From: Dactylonectria macrodidyma
Lineage: Eukaryota > Ascomycota > Sordariomycetes > Hypocreales > Nectriaceae
Length of the DNA: 64,000 nucleotides
Assembly (NCBI GenBank): GCA_020744425.1
Contig: JAGMUV010000027.1
Span: forward strand, 930,001 to 994,000
Reading direction: 5' to 3'
Positions 42,680 through 52,830 of the stretch are shown one piece after another (positions within the stretch are counted from its first letter, which is position 1; the number at the start of each line of letters is the position of its first letter). The notes beneath the pieces were generated by a model. That model did no database searches. It saw nothing but the letters and a program-made list of their open reading frames with translations, and was not told the origin of the DNA. The position numbers and the translations under genes were made by a program.

Positions 42680-43500
42680 TTACTTATCATTGTAACTGGA
42701 AGTAGATTGGTCGAAGATCTTTATGGAATTGATGAGCCAGTAGGCCTCAGTGAAGGCCGCTGGGTTGGCAGCGACGTAATCATTACAGTTGGAGGAGAGG
42801 GCAGAGCACTTAAGATTAGTATTCCAGATCTCAGCGGAGCCGGCCCAGTCTCCACAGAAGGTGGTGTCGAAGACTAGGTTGTTGTCCATAAAATAGGTAT
42901 CTATGTTACAGCCAGAGCCGCCAGTGAAGCGCGCAGTAGGCAGGCCCCACCCAGACGGATCAAGGAATTCGGTCTTAATGTTGTCAGGGATCTGATTGCG
43001 GGCGAAGAACCAGATAGAAATGTGATCTGAGGTCCACTCCATAGCATACACGCCGCCACCATTAGCATTAAAGCTATTACCGTAATTCTGATAATTGGCA
43101 GTGCTTTGGCCGCAGCCGGTGTGAGCATAACCAGCGTTGCAGTTAGACTCCAATAAAATGGTACTTTCCAGAGTCCCTTCGTTTGTAATATAGCAGCCGG
43201 AACCGGTGTGAAGAGTGATAGTATTGTGGACTTGAGTATTAACACCCTCAATAATATCAATCTCTCCAGAGACGGGCCAGTTGGGTCCGAAGAGCCACAT
43301 AGCAGGCCAGACTCCACAGATGCTGCCAGGCATATGGATGATATCAGCAATAAAGAGGCCGTGGGTAAAAGAAGTTTGAGAAGTTACACGGACCGATTTG
43401 CGGCCACTGGCAGGGCTGACTGTAGTGGTATCAACACCCATATAGATGGCGCCGTTACGGTCACCAGCGAGACCTTCTGTTGAATGTTGGAGGGTACACC
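42680..43500 (-). pseudogene. 5'-truncated GH16 glucanase
   Basis: Minus-strand frame with family-like sequence from about 43500. The first Met is at 43441 and the stop at 42680. Residue 59 on reads GEIDIIEG, the GH16 ExDxxE site (nucleophile, helper Asp, acid/base). HGLFIADIIHMP and WPAMWLFGPNWP precede it and the C-terminal half is complete (YWLINSIKIFD). GH16 enzymes cut beta-1,3(4)-glucans in cell walls or substrates. The signal peptide and roughly 50 N-terminal residues are missing. An in-frame stop lies just upstream, next to a short repeat-rich stretch and a LINE. The catalytic core is intact, but secretion and folding are doubtful. Confidence 0.8.
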
Positions 43501-43636
43501 CTCAACTTCAGGATTAAGGTTCAGGATTAAAGTTTGTAGTCCTAAACTTAGATCGTAGGACTTTCATCTAGGACTTTCTAGGACTCAAGTCCTAGAAGGA
43601 ACCAGTCGAAGATATAAGGTCTCAAAGGTCCTTCGA
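43501..43636. repeat. Short imperfect repeats at the LINE/GH16 boundary
   Basis: TTCAGGATTAA occurs twice and several GTCCTA/TAGGACTT motifs recur in both orientations. This is probably a scrambled junction. Confidence 0.4.
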
Positions 43637-46030
43637 TTGCGAGGATCAAGAAATACACACAATTCACCTCAATATCTGACACAACTGTGGCCGGTGGTCA
43701 AGGAACGCGTGATGCATCTGTTCCGCACCTCACTGGATGAAGGACAGCTACCAGACCAGTGGAGAAGCGCAAAGATCATCCCGCTCAAGAAGCCGGATAA
43801 GGGCGACTACGCACTCGCAAAGGCCTGGAGACCAATCTCGCTGCTGTCGACGCTGGGAAAGATCCTCGAGGCGGTAGTGGCGGACAGGATCTCATACGCC
43901 GCCGAGACGTTCGGGCTCCTGCCCACAAACCACTTTGGGGCAAGGAAGCGGCGGTCGGCAGAGCAGGCTCTGCTGCTCTTCCAAGAACAAGTGTACAAAG
44001 CATGGCGGAACCGCAAGGTGGTCAGCCTGGCCAGCTTCGACATCAAAGGCGCGTACAACGGCGTGTTCGATGACAGACTGCTACAGAGGCTGGAAGCAAG
44101 AGGTATCCCCAAGAAGCTGGTGCAATGGATAAGCGCGTTCTGCTCCAATCGCACGGCCAGCATTGTGGTGAACGACTACACGTCAGAGCAACGGGAGCTG
44201 CCGCAAGCCGGCCTTCCCCAAGGATCGCCGCTTTCGCCAGTGCTTTTCCTGTTCTTCAACGCAGACCTTGTGCAAAGCAAGATTAACTCGAAAGGCGGAT
44301 CGATGGCGTTTGTCGACGACTACTCGGCCTGGGTCACGGGGCCGACAGCGGAGGCGAACAGGGACGGCATACAAGCCATCATTGACCGGGCACTGGCGTG
44401 GGGGAAACGCAGTGGAGCGACGTTTGAGCATGACAAGACAGCAATTGTCCACTTCACGCGCGTAGCTGAACGCACCAGCGAGGCGCCGTTCACGATCAAT
44501 GGAGAGGAAGTCAAGCCCAAAGCGAAGGCCAAACTCTTAGGGGTAATCATGGACACGGGGCTCAGGTTCAAGGAACACATGGCCAAGGCCGCCACGAAAG
44601 GTCTCTTGGCAGCCATGTGTCTAAGGAGACTCAGGATGCTGCCACCACAAGCTGCCAGACAACTCTTCGTCGCAACCGTGGCCCCAGCCATGGACTACGC
44701 GTCTGTCGTATGGGCGCATGCGCGCGGCGAAAGGGAATTGAAAGAGTTCAACAGGGCACAGAAAATAGGAGCGCGGGCCATCACGGGAGCCTTCCAGACG
44801 GTGGCGAGGGCAGTAGCTGAAGCGGAAGCCAACATCCAAACAGTACACGAGCGACATGCTCTGGCTGGAATGAAGTTGTACATCAATATGCACACACTGC
44901 CAAAGAAGCACCCGCTAGCGACACTCAAAGTATCAGTGAGTCGAAGGTACATCTCGCCGATGAAGAGACTGGCGCTTGCCCTCGGCGAAAGCGGAATCGG
45001 GCGGATGGAAACAATCGAAGCCTATGCAGCACCGCCGTGGCACCCCCGCGTGTCGCTGGTGTGTGAGGCCGATCGGAAGGTGGCGATAGCGGCAGCCAAC
45101 AGTGTCGAAGACATCACCATCGCGACCAGCGCTTCCGACAGAGGAGGAATGACGGGCATGGGAGGCATCATCAGCCACAAAGCAGCAGGGCGAGAGAATA
45201 GGGTCATGGCCAGGTACTCGGTCACTCTCGGCTCGCGAGACGACCAGAACCCCTACACAGCCGAGCTAGGGGCGATAGCAATGGCATTGCGATGTATGCC
45301 TGACGGATTACGGGACCGAAGGCTTACCATACTGTCAAGCGGCCAGTCAGCACTGAAGGCGATCGCGCGACCACGACAACAATCGGGACAGTGCGCCATC
45401 CGAGAAATCTACAACCACATCCGACGGCTAAGAAAAGGCAACAACAGGGTCAAGATGATTTGGGTACCCTCTCGGGATGATGCGTTCCCCTTGGGGCCCA
45501 AGGCGAAGAGACAGGCCCAGAGAGCAACTGAATCGGGGCGCATGCCAGAGACACAGCCGTACCAAGCCCGATCGACGCGAATAAGACTAGCGAGAGAGCA
45601 GCTACAACAGCACCAGACACTACCGGACAGAGTGGGCGGCTTCTCCAAGAGGGTTGACAAAGCGCTACCAGGAAAACACACAAAGGTGCTGTACGACGGA
45701 CTGAAGAGGCGCGAAGCAGACACGCTTTCGCAGTTGCGCACGGGAATGGCGAGGATTAACAGCTACCTGTCGAGGATCGGTGCAGTGGAATCAGACTTGT
45801 GCGACTGTGGAAGGGCAGTCGAGACGATGGAACATTTTCTCTTTCGATGCACCAAGTGGGACGCACAACGCGAAGGCATAAGACAAATCAGGCAAAGCGA
45901 GATAGGAAACCTATCGTTCTTTTTGGGAGGAAAGTCGGCATTGGACGGACCGAAGTGGTCACCTAACCTACAGGCGGTGCGAGCAACGATCAAATTTGCG
46001 ATGAAGACAGGAAGGTTGGGAGTGAAGTAG
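43637..46030 (+). pseudogene. LINE reverse transcriptase with degenerate RNase H, 797 codons open
   Basis: RT motif A is SFDIKGAYN (Asp near residue 135), motif B GLPQGSPLSPVLF and motif C AFVDDYS (about 224-230; FVDD instead of the usual YADD). An RNase H domain follows near 510-640. TAELGAI is kept. The segment normally TDNQ/SDNQ reads SSGQSALKAI, and the last block reads VPSRDDAFPLGPKAKRQA, so at least two catalytic acids seem lost. The C-terminus has a CDCGRAVETMEHFLFRC knuckle. The frame is open throughout, yet the domain set is incomplete, so the copy cannot move on its own. Confidence 0.85.
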
Positions 46031-46340
46031 GAGAATGGGACATACTAACAGCCGGAACCAGGAAACAGTGGCACAATACTAACACGGTACAGCCTCATTT
46101 TGACAGACCACGCTTCAGCTGCTGAGGATAGGATGCTGAACACTTGGAGAAATTGGCCTTCAAGCAGGCCTGTCAGAGAGAGTCAAGCGAGGCCAAACGA
46201 AAGCGATCCAGGGAGAGAAAGTGGGGCTTTACTTGTGGTCAGGATTGAAGGTGGCAGAAATGTAAATAGCATAGCGTGTTCCATGGCCCTATGAGATCCG
46301 TTCTCCCGGGCGTAATAAATCTACTACTACTACTACTACA
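43637..46340 (+). mobile_element. 5'-truncated Tad1-like LINE with (CTA)n tail
   Basis: Contains the RT to C-terminus of ORF2 (43637-46030), a 290-bp 3' UTR and a terminal AATAAATCTACTACTACTACTAC run near 46313-46339. Simple-repeat tails are typical of such LINEs. ORF1 and the endonuclease are missing, as expected for incomplete reverse transcription. Confidence 0.85.
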
Positions 46341-46482
46341 AATCTGACGCCAAGCCTTCCCGATTCGGTTTTGCCCCGGAACTGAAAGCGAAGCGAGAGG
46401 TGAAGGGGACTACTACCCCGGGAACCGACAGGGGGTTGTCCGACTACAAATCTGACGCCAAGCCTTCCCGATTCGGTTTTGC
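46336..46482. repeat. Direct repeat next to the LINE tail
   Basis: A 39-bp sequence starting CTACAAATCTGACGCCAAGC occurs at 46336-46374 and again at about 46444-46482. The unit spacing is about 108 bp. It lies between the LINE tail and the two-gene element. Confidence 0.7.
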
Positions 46483-46523
46483 AGTAACGTGATCTCGGGT
46501 GAATTCGAAGTTACCTCAGCAAG

Positions 46524-46614
46524 CTCAGACCATTTTACAAGAGGAGTCTAGCGATATTAGGATTAGCGCCAAAGGTCACGTTACTTGGACGACTCCTCGA
46601 GTAAATGGTCTGAG
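46524..46614. repeat. Left-end hairpin of the two-gene element
   Basis: Arm 46524-46548 (CTCAGACCATTTTAC..GGAGTC) pairs with 46591-46614 (GACTCC..GTAAATGGTCTGAG) across a 42-nt loop. The outer arm overlaps the TIR. Confidence 0.8.
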
Positions 46615-47007
46615 AATCCTGTCAACTGCGCACACTGACTACTCGACAATTTGTATGTGTTTTTCGCGATTCTGGAAAATCGCACTTTTTCATATCCATC
46701 AATTACCACATCAAAACACATTGTATTTGCCCTCAATTTCACTGGGCTGTGCACAGAAGTATACTATATCTACCTATAAAATTTCTTTTACTCTCCCATG
46801 CTGGCGTCTTGTGGAAAACTCCGATATGTGGTGAGCCAGACCGCGTCAGAATCGCCATCCAACCATCGTTCCTACTTTGAAAGCCGGAGACGCCTCAATA
46901 GATGCAATCCAAGGGCATTGGAATGTCACTAGATACTGCGACACACTTTCTCCGGCCGGAATTTACGCGTCTATCGCCTTGTTGGGGGTGTTGTGTCCAT
47001 CTTCTCA

Positions 47008-49554
47008 ATGCGAAACAGGGCTAGTATTCGAAGGCGGCGACGAGACACCACAAACGACGCAAGAAACCTCGTCCAAGATGCCGATAACACCACGAGCATG
47101 CTGGCCATCCAGGATTTGGTTGATAAGGCAAGACACGCGCCTGAGGAGGTGCAGAAGGGCATCATCCGGGCAGGCCTGGAACGCCATCTCTATCCATTCG
47201 AACCCCGTCAGAAGCAGGTAGATGCTATATGGCATTTAGTGTTCAAAAGGGAGGACCTTCTTCTTGCAGCCAAGACATCTTTTGGCAAGAGCATCATATT
47301 CCAGGCAGCGCCGTTGTTTCGTCGCGGTGGCATCGGCCTCATCATCATCCCTTTGGATCGAATTGGACAGGAGCAGTGCATCAAAATCCAAAGGCTTCCG
47401 GGCGCGAGATCCGTGTTCATCAACGGCAGGACCGACAAGACCGATGTGTTGGCCCAGGAGATTGAGACGGGTGTGTATACTCATCTCATCATGGGCCCAG
47501 AGATCGCAGCCGGTTGGTTTCGGTCGATAGCAAGCAGCCCGGCTTTTAAGAAGCGCGTCTGTATTGTGGCTGTGGATGAGCTCCATTTGGTGGCCCTCTG
47601 GGGAAATGGTATCCGTCCACAGTATGCACAACTCTCTCTCCTTCGCCGAAGGCTAGGAGGAGGTGTCCCATGGTTTGGCTGTTCTGCCACCCTGGACCGA
47701 ACGACATTGGACACTGCGACGAAAATGACAGGCTTCCAGGCCAGCTGCGAGTTCTTTCGATCATCCATCGACAGACCGGAGATCAAGTTGATGGTGGAGA
47801 TGATCCAACCGCGGACGACGAAGAGATTCACAAGCCTCTTCTTTGTTCTGCAGGACGCCATCACAAACGGCTCGCCAACGCCGGAGAGTATTTTGAAGAC
47901 CGTTATCTTTATAGACTCCCGTCGGGATATACAAAAATGTGCGGAATGCCTGCGAGAGTGGCTGCAGAAACTTTCAGATGGGGCCATAAGAGCCCGCGAC
48001 TGCAAGCAGATTATCCAGGCCTACCACTCACACACCACTCTGAATGACAAGAATGCCATATACGACGAGTTCTCTAAGGCGGATTCTAAGATTCGAATCA
48101 CGGTGGCAACAGAGTCATTGGGAACGGGAGTGGATCTCTCGGATGTCATACGGGTTGTCCAGTATGGCTTCCCTCTGGAACGACTCTTGTGCGTTCTTAT
48201 CCAACGCTTTGGTCGTGCAGCTAGAATGACCGGCATCAAGGGAGAGGCAATCTTCTTGGTGGAAAGCTGGGCCGTGGGCGACAGGATCGCATCGACAAGA
48301 GCGGCAATGTTCTCCAGCAGTCAGACGCCGTCGTCTTTGAGAAGGCTTTCCGCAACGACCGGATTAGCCCAGTCATGCTCTGCTGAACCGGTAGTGGGCG
48401 GTGACATCCCAGACGATGAATCAGATGTCGCTGTGGACATCATTGACTGTGACGTTCCAGGAGAGCAGCGCAGACGCAAGACAGACAGAGAGCGTCGAAC
48501 AGACTTGTACAATGACTGCCCGGCGCTGTTCAATCCTGTCAATCGATCCTCATGCCTACGCCGAATCCTAATGGATTGGCTGCAAGAGAGTTTGTCAGAC
48601 CCGGCATCCAAGTTACCTGCTCCAGGACCGGACGAGTGCTGTAGTGTTTGCAATCCTTCCCTGACGCGGACGGTGCCTTTCCCGTGGGAGATTGGTCCCG
48701 TTCTTCGGAAGCCCCACGAGGGAACAGCATCAGGTGCTTTTTATGACCGTCTAGTCTGGGGAGACAACGCTGTCAACTCGGCGCATCAGATGGCGAAGCC
48801 CAAGCTTTCCGTATGGCTATTCACTCAGAAGAGTGAGTGGATATCATTGTCGAGAGAATATGCCTACATCCACACGGCCGCTGAGTTGGAGGAGTTTGTG
48901 GAATCGACTTGGTTGAAAGATCATTTCGGTGAACTCTTTAAAGAGTTCAACGATATCAAGTCCTATGTGGTGAGGAACTGGCCCGGAGGTAGCAGGCCAC
49001 GAACGTCACGGACGTCCCGAACGTCAGGAGCTGCAGGCCCAGTGCATATTTCCCGCAAATGTCAAGAATTCTACAGGGGTCGAGATGGGAGAGAGTCTCA
49101 GGAAAGAAGGGCATCGAACGAAGTGGGGATTCCGAGGACTCCTGATCAAGGGCGAAGGACGTCATTCTTGCGCGAGCGAGAAGAGTTCGCTTCCTCGCTG
49201 CAGAGAATCATCGCCAATGCAAGAGAGAGCTCAGCGTCATGCTCCCCTCATCTATCGACGCCACCAATGGCCCCAGTACCAGCCAACTCGTCATCCACAT
49301 CCATCAGCGGGCTGATGACATCGACGAACGCGAACTGTTCTGCCGCCATATCTAGTGTTTTCGAAGATAGTGAGAATGAGGTGCCCGGCGTGGTGGATGG
49401 CAATCGGTTGTCGAAACGTCCCACCTCGAGTCGAGGGGAAGGAGAAATGGCGAAACGGGTCGCCCTCGGCGGTCTGGACCCCAATGCAAGGCGAAGTGCT
49501 CGCAACCAGAAAGGGAAGAATAGCCGTTATGACCACAGAGAATGGATATTGTAG
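47008..49554 (+). CDS. RecQ-like SF2 helicase of the two-gene element, 848 aa
   Basis: Start taken at ATG 47008 (MRNRASIRRRRRD, basic). An upstream exon cannot be excluded. Helicase motifs: FEPRQKQVDAI (0), AAKTSFGKS (I, about residues 87-95), VDELH (II, DExH, 189-193), GCSATL (III), VIFIDSRRD (IV), ATESLGTGVDLSDV (V) and QRFGRAAR (VI, 399-406). Order and wording resemble RecQ-type helicases, which unwind DNA 3'-5' using ATP. A CCSVCNP zinc-like pair lies near 544-549. The tail is Ser/Arg-rich and disordered, ending in a basic ARRSARNQKGK stretch. All motifs are intact in one frame. Placement inside TIRs suggests a role in moving or repairing the element. This is inference; cellular or telomere-linked RecQ homologues are the main alternative origin. 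Confidence 0.87.
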   Translation: MRNRASIRRRRRDTTNDARNLVQDADNTTSMLAIQDLVDKARHAPEEVQKGIIRAGLERHLYPFEPRQKQVDAIWHLVFKREDLLLAAKTSFGKSIIFQAAPLFRRGGIGLIIIPLDRIGQEQCIKIQRLPGARSVFINGRTDKTDVLAQEIETGVYTHLIMGPEIAAGWFRSIASSPAFKKRVCIVAVDELHLVALWGNGIRPQYAQLSLLRRRLGGGVPWFGCSATLDRTTLDTATKMTGFQASCEFFRSSIDRPEIKLMVEMIQPRTTKRFTSLFFVLQDAITNGSPTPESILKTVIFIDSRRDIQKCAECLREWLQKLSDGAIRARDCKQIIQAYHSHTTLNDKNAIYDEFSKADSKIRITVATESLGTGVDLSDVIRVVQYGFPLERLLCVLIQRFGRAARMTGIKGEAIFLVESWAVGDRIASTRAAMFSSSQTPSSLRRLSATTGLAQSCSAEPVVGGDIPDDESDVAVDIIDCDVPGEQRRRKTDRERRTDLYNDCPALFNPVNRSSCLRRILMDWLQESLSDPASKLPAPGPDECCSVCNPSLTRTVPFPWEIGPVLRKPHEGTASGAFYDRLVWGDNAVNSAHQMAKPKLSVWLFTQKSEWISLSREYAYIHTAAELEEFVESTWLKDHFGELFKEFNDIKSYVVRNWPGGSRPRTSRTSRTSGAAGPVHISRKCQEFYRGRDGRESQERRASNEVGIPRTPDQGRRTSFLREREEFASSLQRIIANARESSASCSPHLSTPPMAPVPANSSSTSISGLMTSTNANCSAAISSVFEDSENEVPGVVDGNRLSKRPTSSRGEGEMAKRVALGGLDPNARRSARNQKGKNSRYDHREWIL

Positions 49555-49661
49555 ATGGGTTACTCCGACTCGATATCTGAAGGTAAACCCCACTCGTGGG
49601 TTTCATCTCTGTCTTCCAAGGGCTGGTCACGTATGCTAACGTTAGCACGACACTAGAAACT
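49555..49661. terminator. Convergent 3' ends of the two element genes
   Basis: 107 bp separate the two stop codons. It must hold both 3' processing regions, so transcripts may overlap. No clear poly(A) signal was chosen. Confidence 0.35.
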
Positions 49662-52296
49662 CTATTGGAATAAACATACCAGTATCGCCATCGTGTCGTT
49701 GTTGGGATCCAGATCAGCCGTGACTCCTCTCCTTTCATAAGGTGGCACTATTATTCGATCTTCATCTCTCATAACCTTTGCATTGAACACTTCTAGTTTC
49801 TTTGTTGCTACTCTTTCGAGCCCGATCGTGTGTATGTCCGGTGCTTGATGTCTTGCCTGTCTACCACCTTCATAAAATTTAATCGAGTCGCAGGCCAACT
49901 CAAACGCCAATGTATGAATATCATCCATCGGGGAGGGCACGGAATGTGTCGAGTTGTCCTTCCGGGCGAATGCCTTCTCTATCGCCTTGCGTAGACAAAC
50001 AGTATATTCCGCCGTCAACGAGGTAGTCTTGAACAGAGCATCCAATCCGAAAGTCGACGTTCGACGGGCCCAAAGTTCTCTTTTCAGCTCCAGGTTCAGA
50101 TATTCAAGGCTACGATCGACTTCTTGCCAGGTATCTCGACGACCATGCGGATTGACGAGGCTATTCGAGAGGATTGCGCGCCGGAGCTCCTTGTCGCAAG
50201 CCTTGGTGCTCGTGAGCCGCTTCAGATAGAGCATCTCGAATGCGTAGTTTGATTGTCCAGTCCCCTCGAAGTAAAAGCAACAGACACCGATGACTCGATC
50301 GATGAGTCCTATGTCTCCGTTCTTGATGCCGTACTTCAAGGTCTTGTAGACAATCATCTGCTGAAGATATCGAGCATGGCTCAGGAACTCCTCATCGATC
50401 GTGTTGTCGGCGTACTTCTCCTTGGATGGTCGCCAGGCTTGCGGCTCAAACGCGGATTTGCGAACATCTTTCACTAGCTCCATGAAACCTCTGGCACCCA
50501 TCTTCTGAATTGCCCTGTCAACCTCGCCTTGTTCTGACGTATCGATGCTGCGCTGCTCGAGGCGGGTATAGAGTAGTCCGACAACCCGAGCGTCAAAACT
50601 ATGAAGTACCAGCTCTTCCAGAACCTGAAAAGCCGCACGGTCCGCTGGAATATTCTTTCGTCCCCAGAAGTTGATGTTGTGATAGAGGGTTGAAGCGTCT
50701 TGCTGTTTCATATTGCCATAATGTGTCTTTTGCATGAGCCAGAGGAAATTCATGCGCAGGTGAAACAGCGCAGCGACTCCTATCAGCCAGTCTTTTCTGT
50801 CGTATGCTGCAGATGCGTCCACTTGTTCAGCTTGCATAGATCGGATGAGTGACGAAGTTTTCTGATCGCCAAACGCCAAAAACAGACGGTTGTCGAATTC
50901 TGCATCATCTAGTTGGAACTGGTGCTTGTAGATGCTCTCCACAACCTCGTAGGAGCCATCCAGAGTACCTTCGTTGAAGAGAATCGGACCGAGCGTCTTG
51001 CTGTCGGTCTTTCGAAGCTCGAGCAACTCGACTGTTGGCATAGCGGGGTAAGGGATGGGGGACGTAGAGAAGATAGAGTTGACCGATTTCGGATATGCTG
51101 ATCGAATTGCCTCCGCTATGAAGTAGGTGTCAATCTTGGCGGCAGACTCGTCATATATGGCTGCACCAGGAGAGTACAGAAGGTCCTCTATTGTAAGGGG
51201 GACCTCGCGGTGCAGCATTGACCGCTTCAAACCACCGGAAGGGATATCGGCGCCTCTGAACACCTTTCCCGTCGTCACAGAGCGCATTTCTGCGTGGTTT
51301 GAAATGAGCTGGTGCTTGATACCTTCTCGATAGTCGAAATTGTCATACACAACGCAGGCATCCAGTTGCTGACCATATCGACGGACAGTCCCCTACTTGC
51401 GATCAGTCGACGTCCATACTGGGAGACGGTGAGGATGCCTTTGCTTGTTCTGCCACGGATTCGAGATGCCTGTGGACCCCCTTGTAGCCTTCACAAAGCC
51501 CAAACTGGTGAAGAAGATCGAGGACACGCCGTTTCACGCCATTTGAGTGCAGGAAGGCACCAAACACGCGGGGGAACTTGTTGCTCCCTTCCGACGCCCG
51601 AGAGTAGCAGAGAATCGACGTGATTATCGCAATCCTGCGGTTGAACTTGACAGGATCTCGTGGTGGTCGATCTTTTCTCTCTGTCTTGGGCGCCATAAGA
51701 CCATTGAGTAGCCCAAATAGAAGAGGAGCCCGAGTGGTGACTTGCTTGGACATGTCCTCGAACTGCAGGTCGCCAAGTATGCACTCGTATGCCTCGAGGA
51801 TTTGGCCATCTTCAGGCTGTCCCTCCTGTCCAATATCGGCCTGTGGAGTCTTCTCTTGTCCACGGTCGACTCGATAGGCACCAAACATATCTCCGGCCTC
51901 TTCTAGCGCCTTCATTTCCTTCCTCAGCGCCTTTACAGAGGCAATTCCTGCCATACCAGACGCAGGATGTTCCCGTAATGCCTCTAGCACCTCTGGTTGA
52001 GTGTATATCGCGTCTGCAAGGCGTTTGGCACGTGTAGCGGGTCGATCTCCATAGCCATCATCGCCTTGGGTAGTCACGTATACTCGGATGAACTCGGCGA
52101 GTGTCAAGTGGTGTTTGTTGGACATGTATTTGCATATATCGCTTACTCGCCTTCCTGCCGTCCATACTCGAGATCTGACAGGTCTGCGGCGGCGGCCGGG
52201 GGGATTCGAACCAGCAATTCTTGGTTGTTCTTCTCTTCTCCCTGGAGTCGTCGGTTTCAGTCGTGCGCTGCGCCGGCTGGGGTTTTGATCTGACAT
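49662..52296 (-). CDS. DUF6589-type protein, candidate transposase, 863 aa
   Basis: Exon 1 (52296-51412, 295 codons) and exon 2 (51368-49662) are joined by a 43-bp phase-0 intron (GTCGAC..GGTCAG) that removes a TGA. The N-terminal third is basic (RRSARLKPTTPGRR, GRRRRPVRSR) with helical segments (LTLAEFIRVYVTT). The rest matches my memory of the fungal DUF6589 family (VVYDNFDYREG, NEGTLDGSYEVVESIY, FGDQKT). D304 (YDNF), D463 (FGDQ) and E673 (NYAFEML) sit in hydrophobic strand- or helix-like contexts. They could form an RNase-H-like DDE triad, with the FHLRMNFLWLM helix between. It is the only gene besides the helicase inside the TIRs, hence the transposase guess. No stops remain. Confidence 0.8.
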
Positions 52297-52456
52297 TGCT
52301 CAAATTTCAATGGGCTGTCAAATAAGGATAGAGAATTCAGCTGGACCCGTCAATTCGACTGCGCGATGGCTGGTTGTGGAGGAAAACGAGGTTGAAGTGC
52401 ATGAATTGCTTCCATACAAAGGATCTTGATTCAGGCCAAAAATCCATGACACGGCA

Positions 52457-52533
52457 CTCAGGCCATTTGGTCGAGAACTTTACCGATTAGGTATAGCGTG
52501 GTTTGGTGCCTCAGGCACGACAAATGGCCTGAG
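52457..52533. repeat. Right-end hairpin of the two-gene element
   Basis: Arm 52457-52473 (CTCAGGCCATTTGGTCG) pairs with 52518-52533 (CGACAAATGGCCTGAG) across a 44-nt loop. The loop holds an 11-bp palindrome TGCCTCAGGCA. The outer arm overlaps the TIR, mirroring the left end. Confidence 0.8.
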
Positions 52534-52830
52534 CTTGCTGAGGTAAATTCGAAGCACGTGTTAAACTCGGATAAAATTTGTTCCTGCCACCCTTGCTTTG
52601 TTTTCGCCACTCCCCTCCCGTCACCCCGAGGTTTCTTACCATTGCAAACAAACAAAATCGGCATGTCTTGCCGCTATCTCCGCCCTTGTAAGCGACGTGA
52701 TATAATCGCTTCTGACTTCCATCTATGTCGCTGGATTCGGTCAATGTCCACATACTGTACACCCATGCTCGCACCCTCAAATATACTTCCTGCCACCATT
52801 GCTCACTGCTGACTTCTACGTCTTGGGGAA

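Larger units (their letters stand above)
46511..52546. mobile_element. Complete two-gene TIR element: RecQ-like helicase plus DUF6589 protein (6036 bp)
   Basis: The left end 46511-46535 and right end 52522-52546 form 25-bp inverted repeats beginning TTACCTCAGCAAGCTCAG, with a single mismatch (A/G at position 19). Both are flanked by the same octamer ATTCGAAG (46503-46510 and 52547-52554), the expected target duplication. Inside are two convergent genes: helicase 47008-49554 (+) and DUF6589 protein 52296-49662 (-), 107 bp apart. Non-coding ends are 497 bp (left) and 250 bp (right), each with a hairpin. TIRs plus an 8-bp duplication argue for cut-and-paste transposition. The gene pair does not match a transposon family I can name. 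It lies between a LINE tail and the leader of a Helitron gene. Confidence 0.88.

Noticed and set aside
46483..46585. Inverted match AGTAACGTGA/TCACGTTACT across the left boundary of the two-gene element
   Set aside because: One arm lies outside the target duplication and no counterpart exists at the right end, so it is probably chance.
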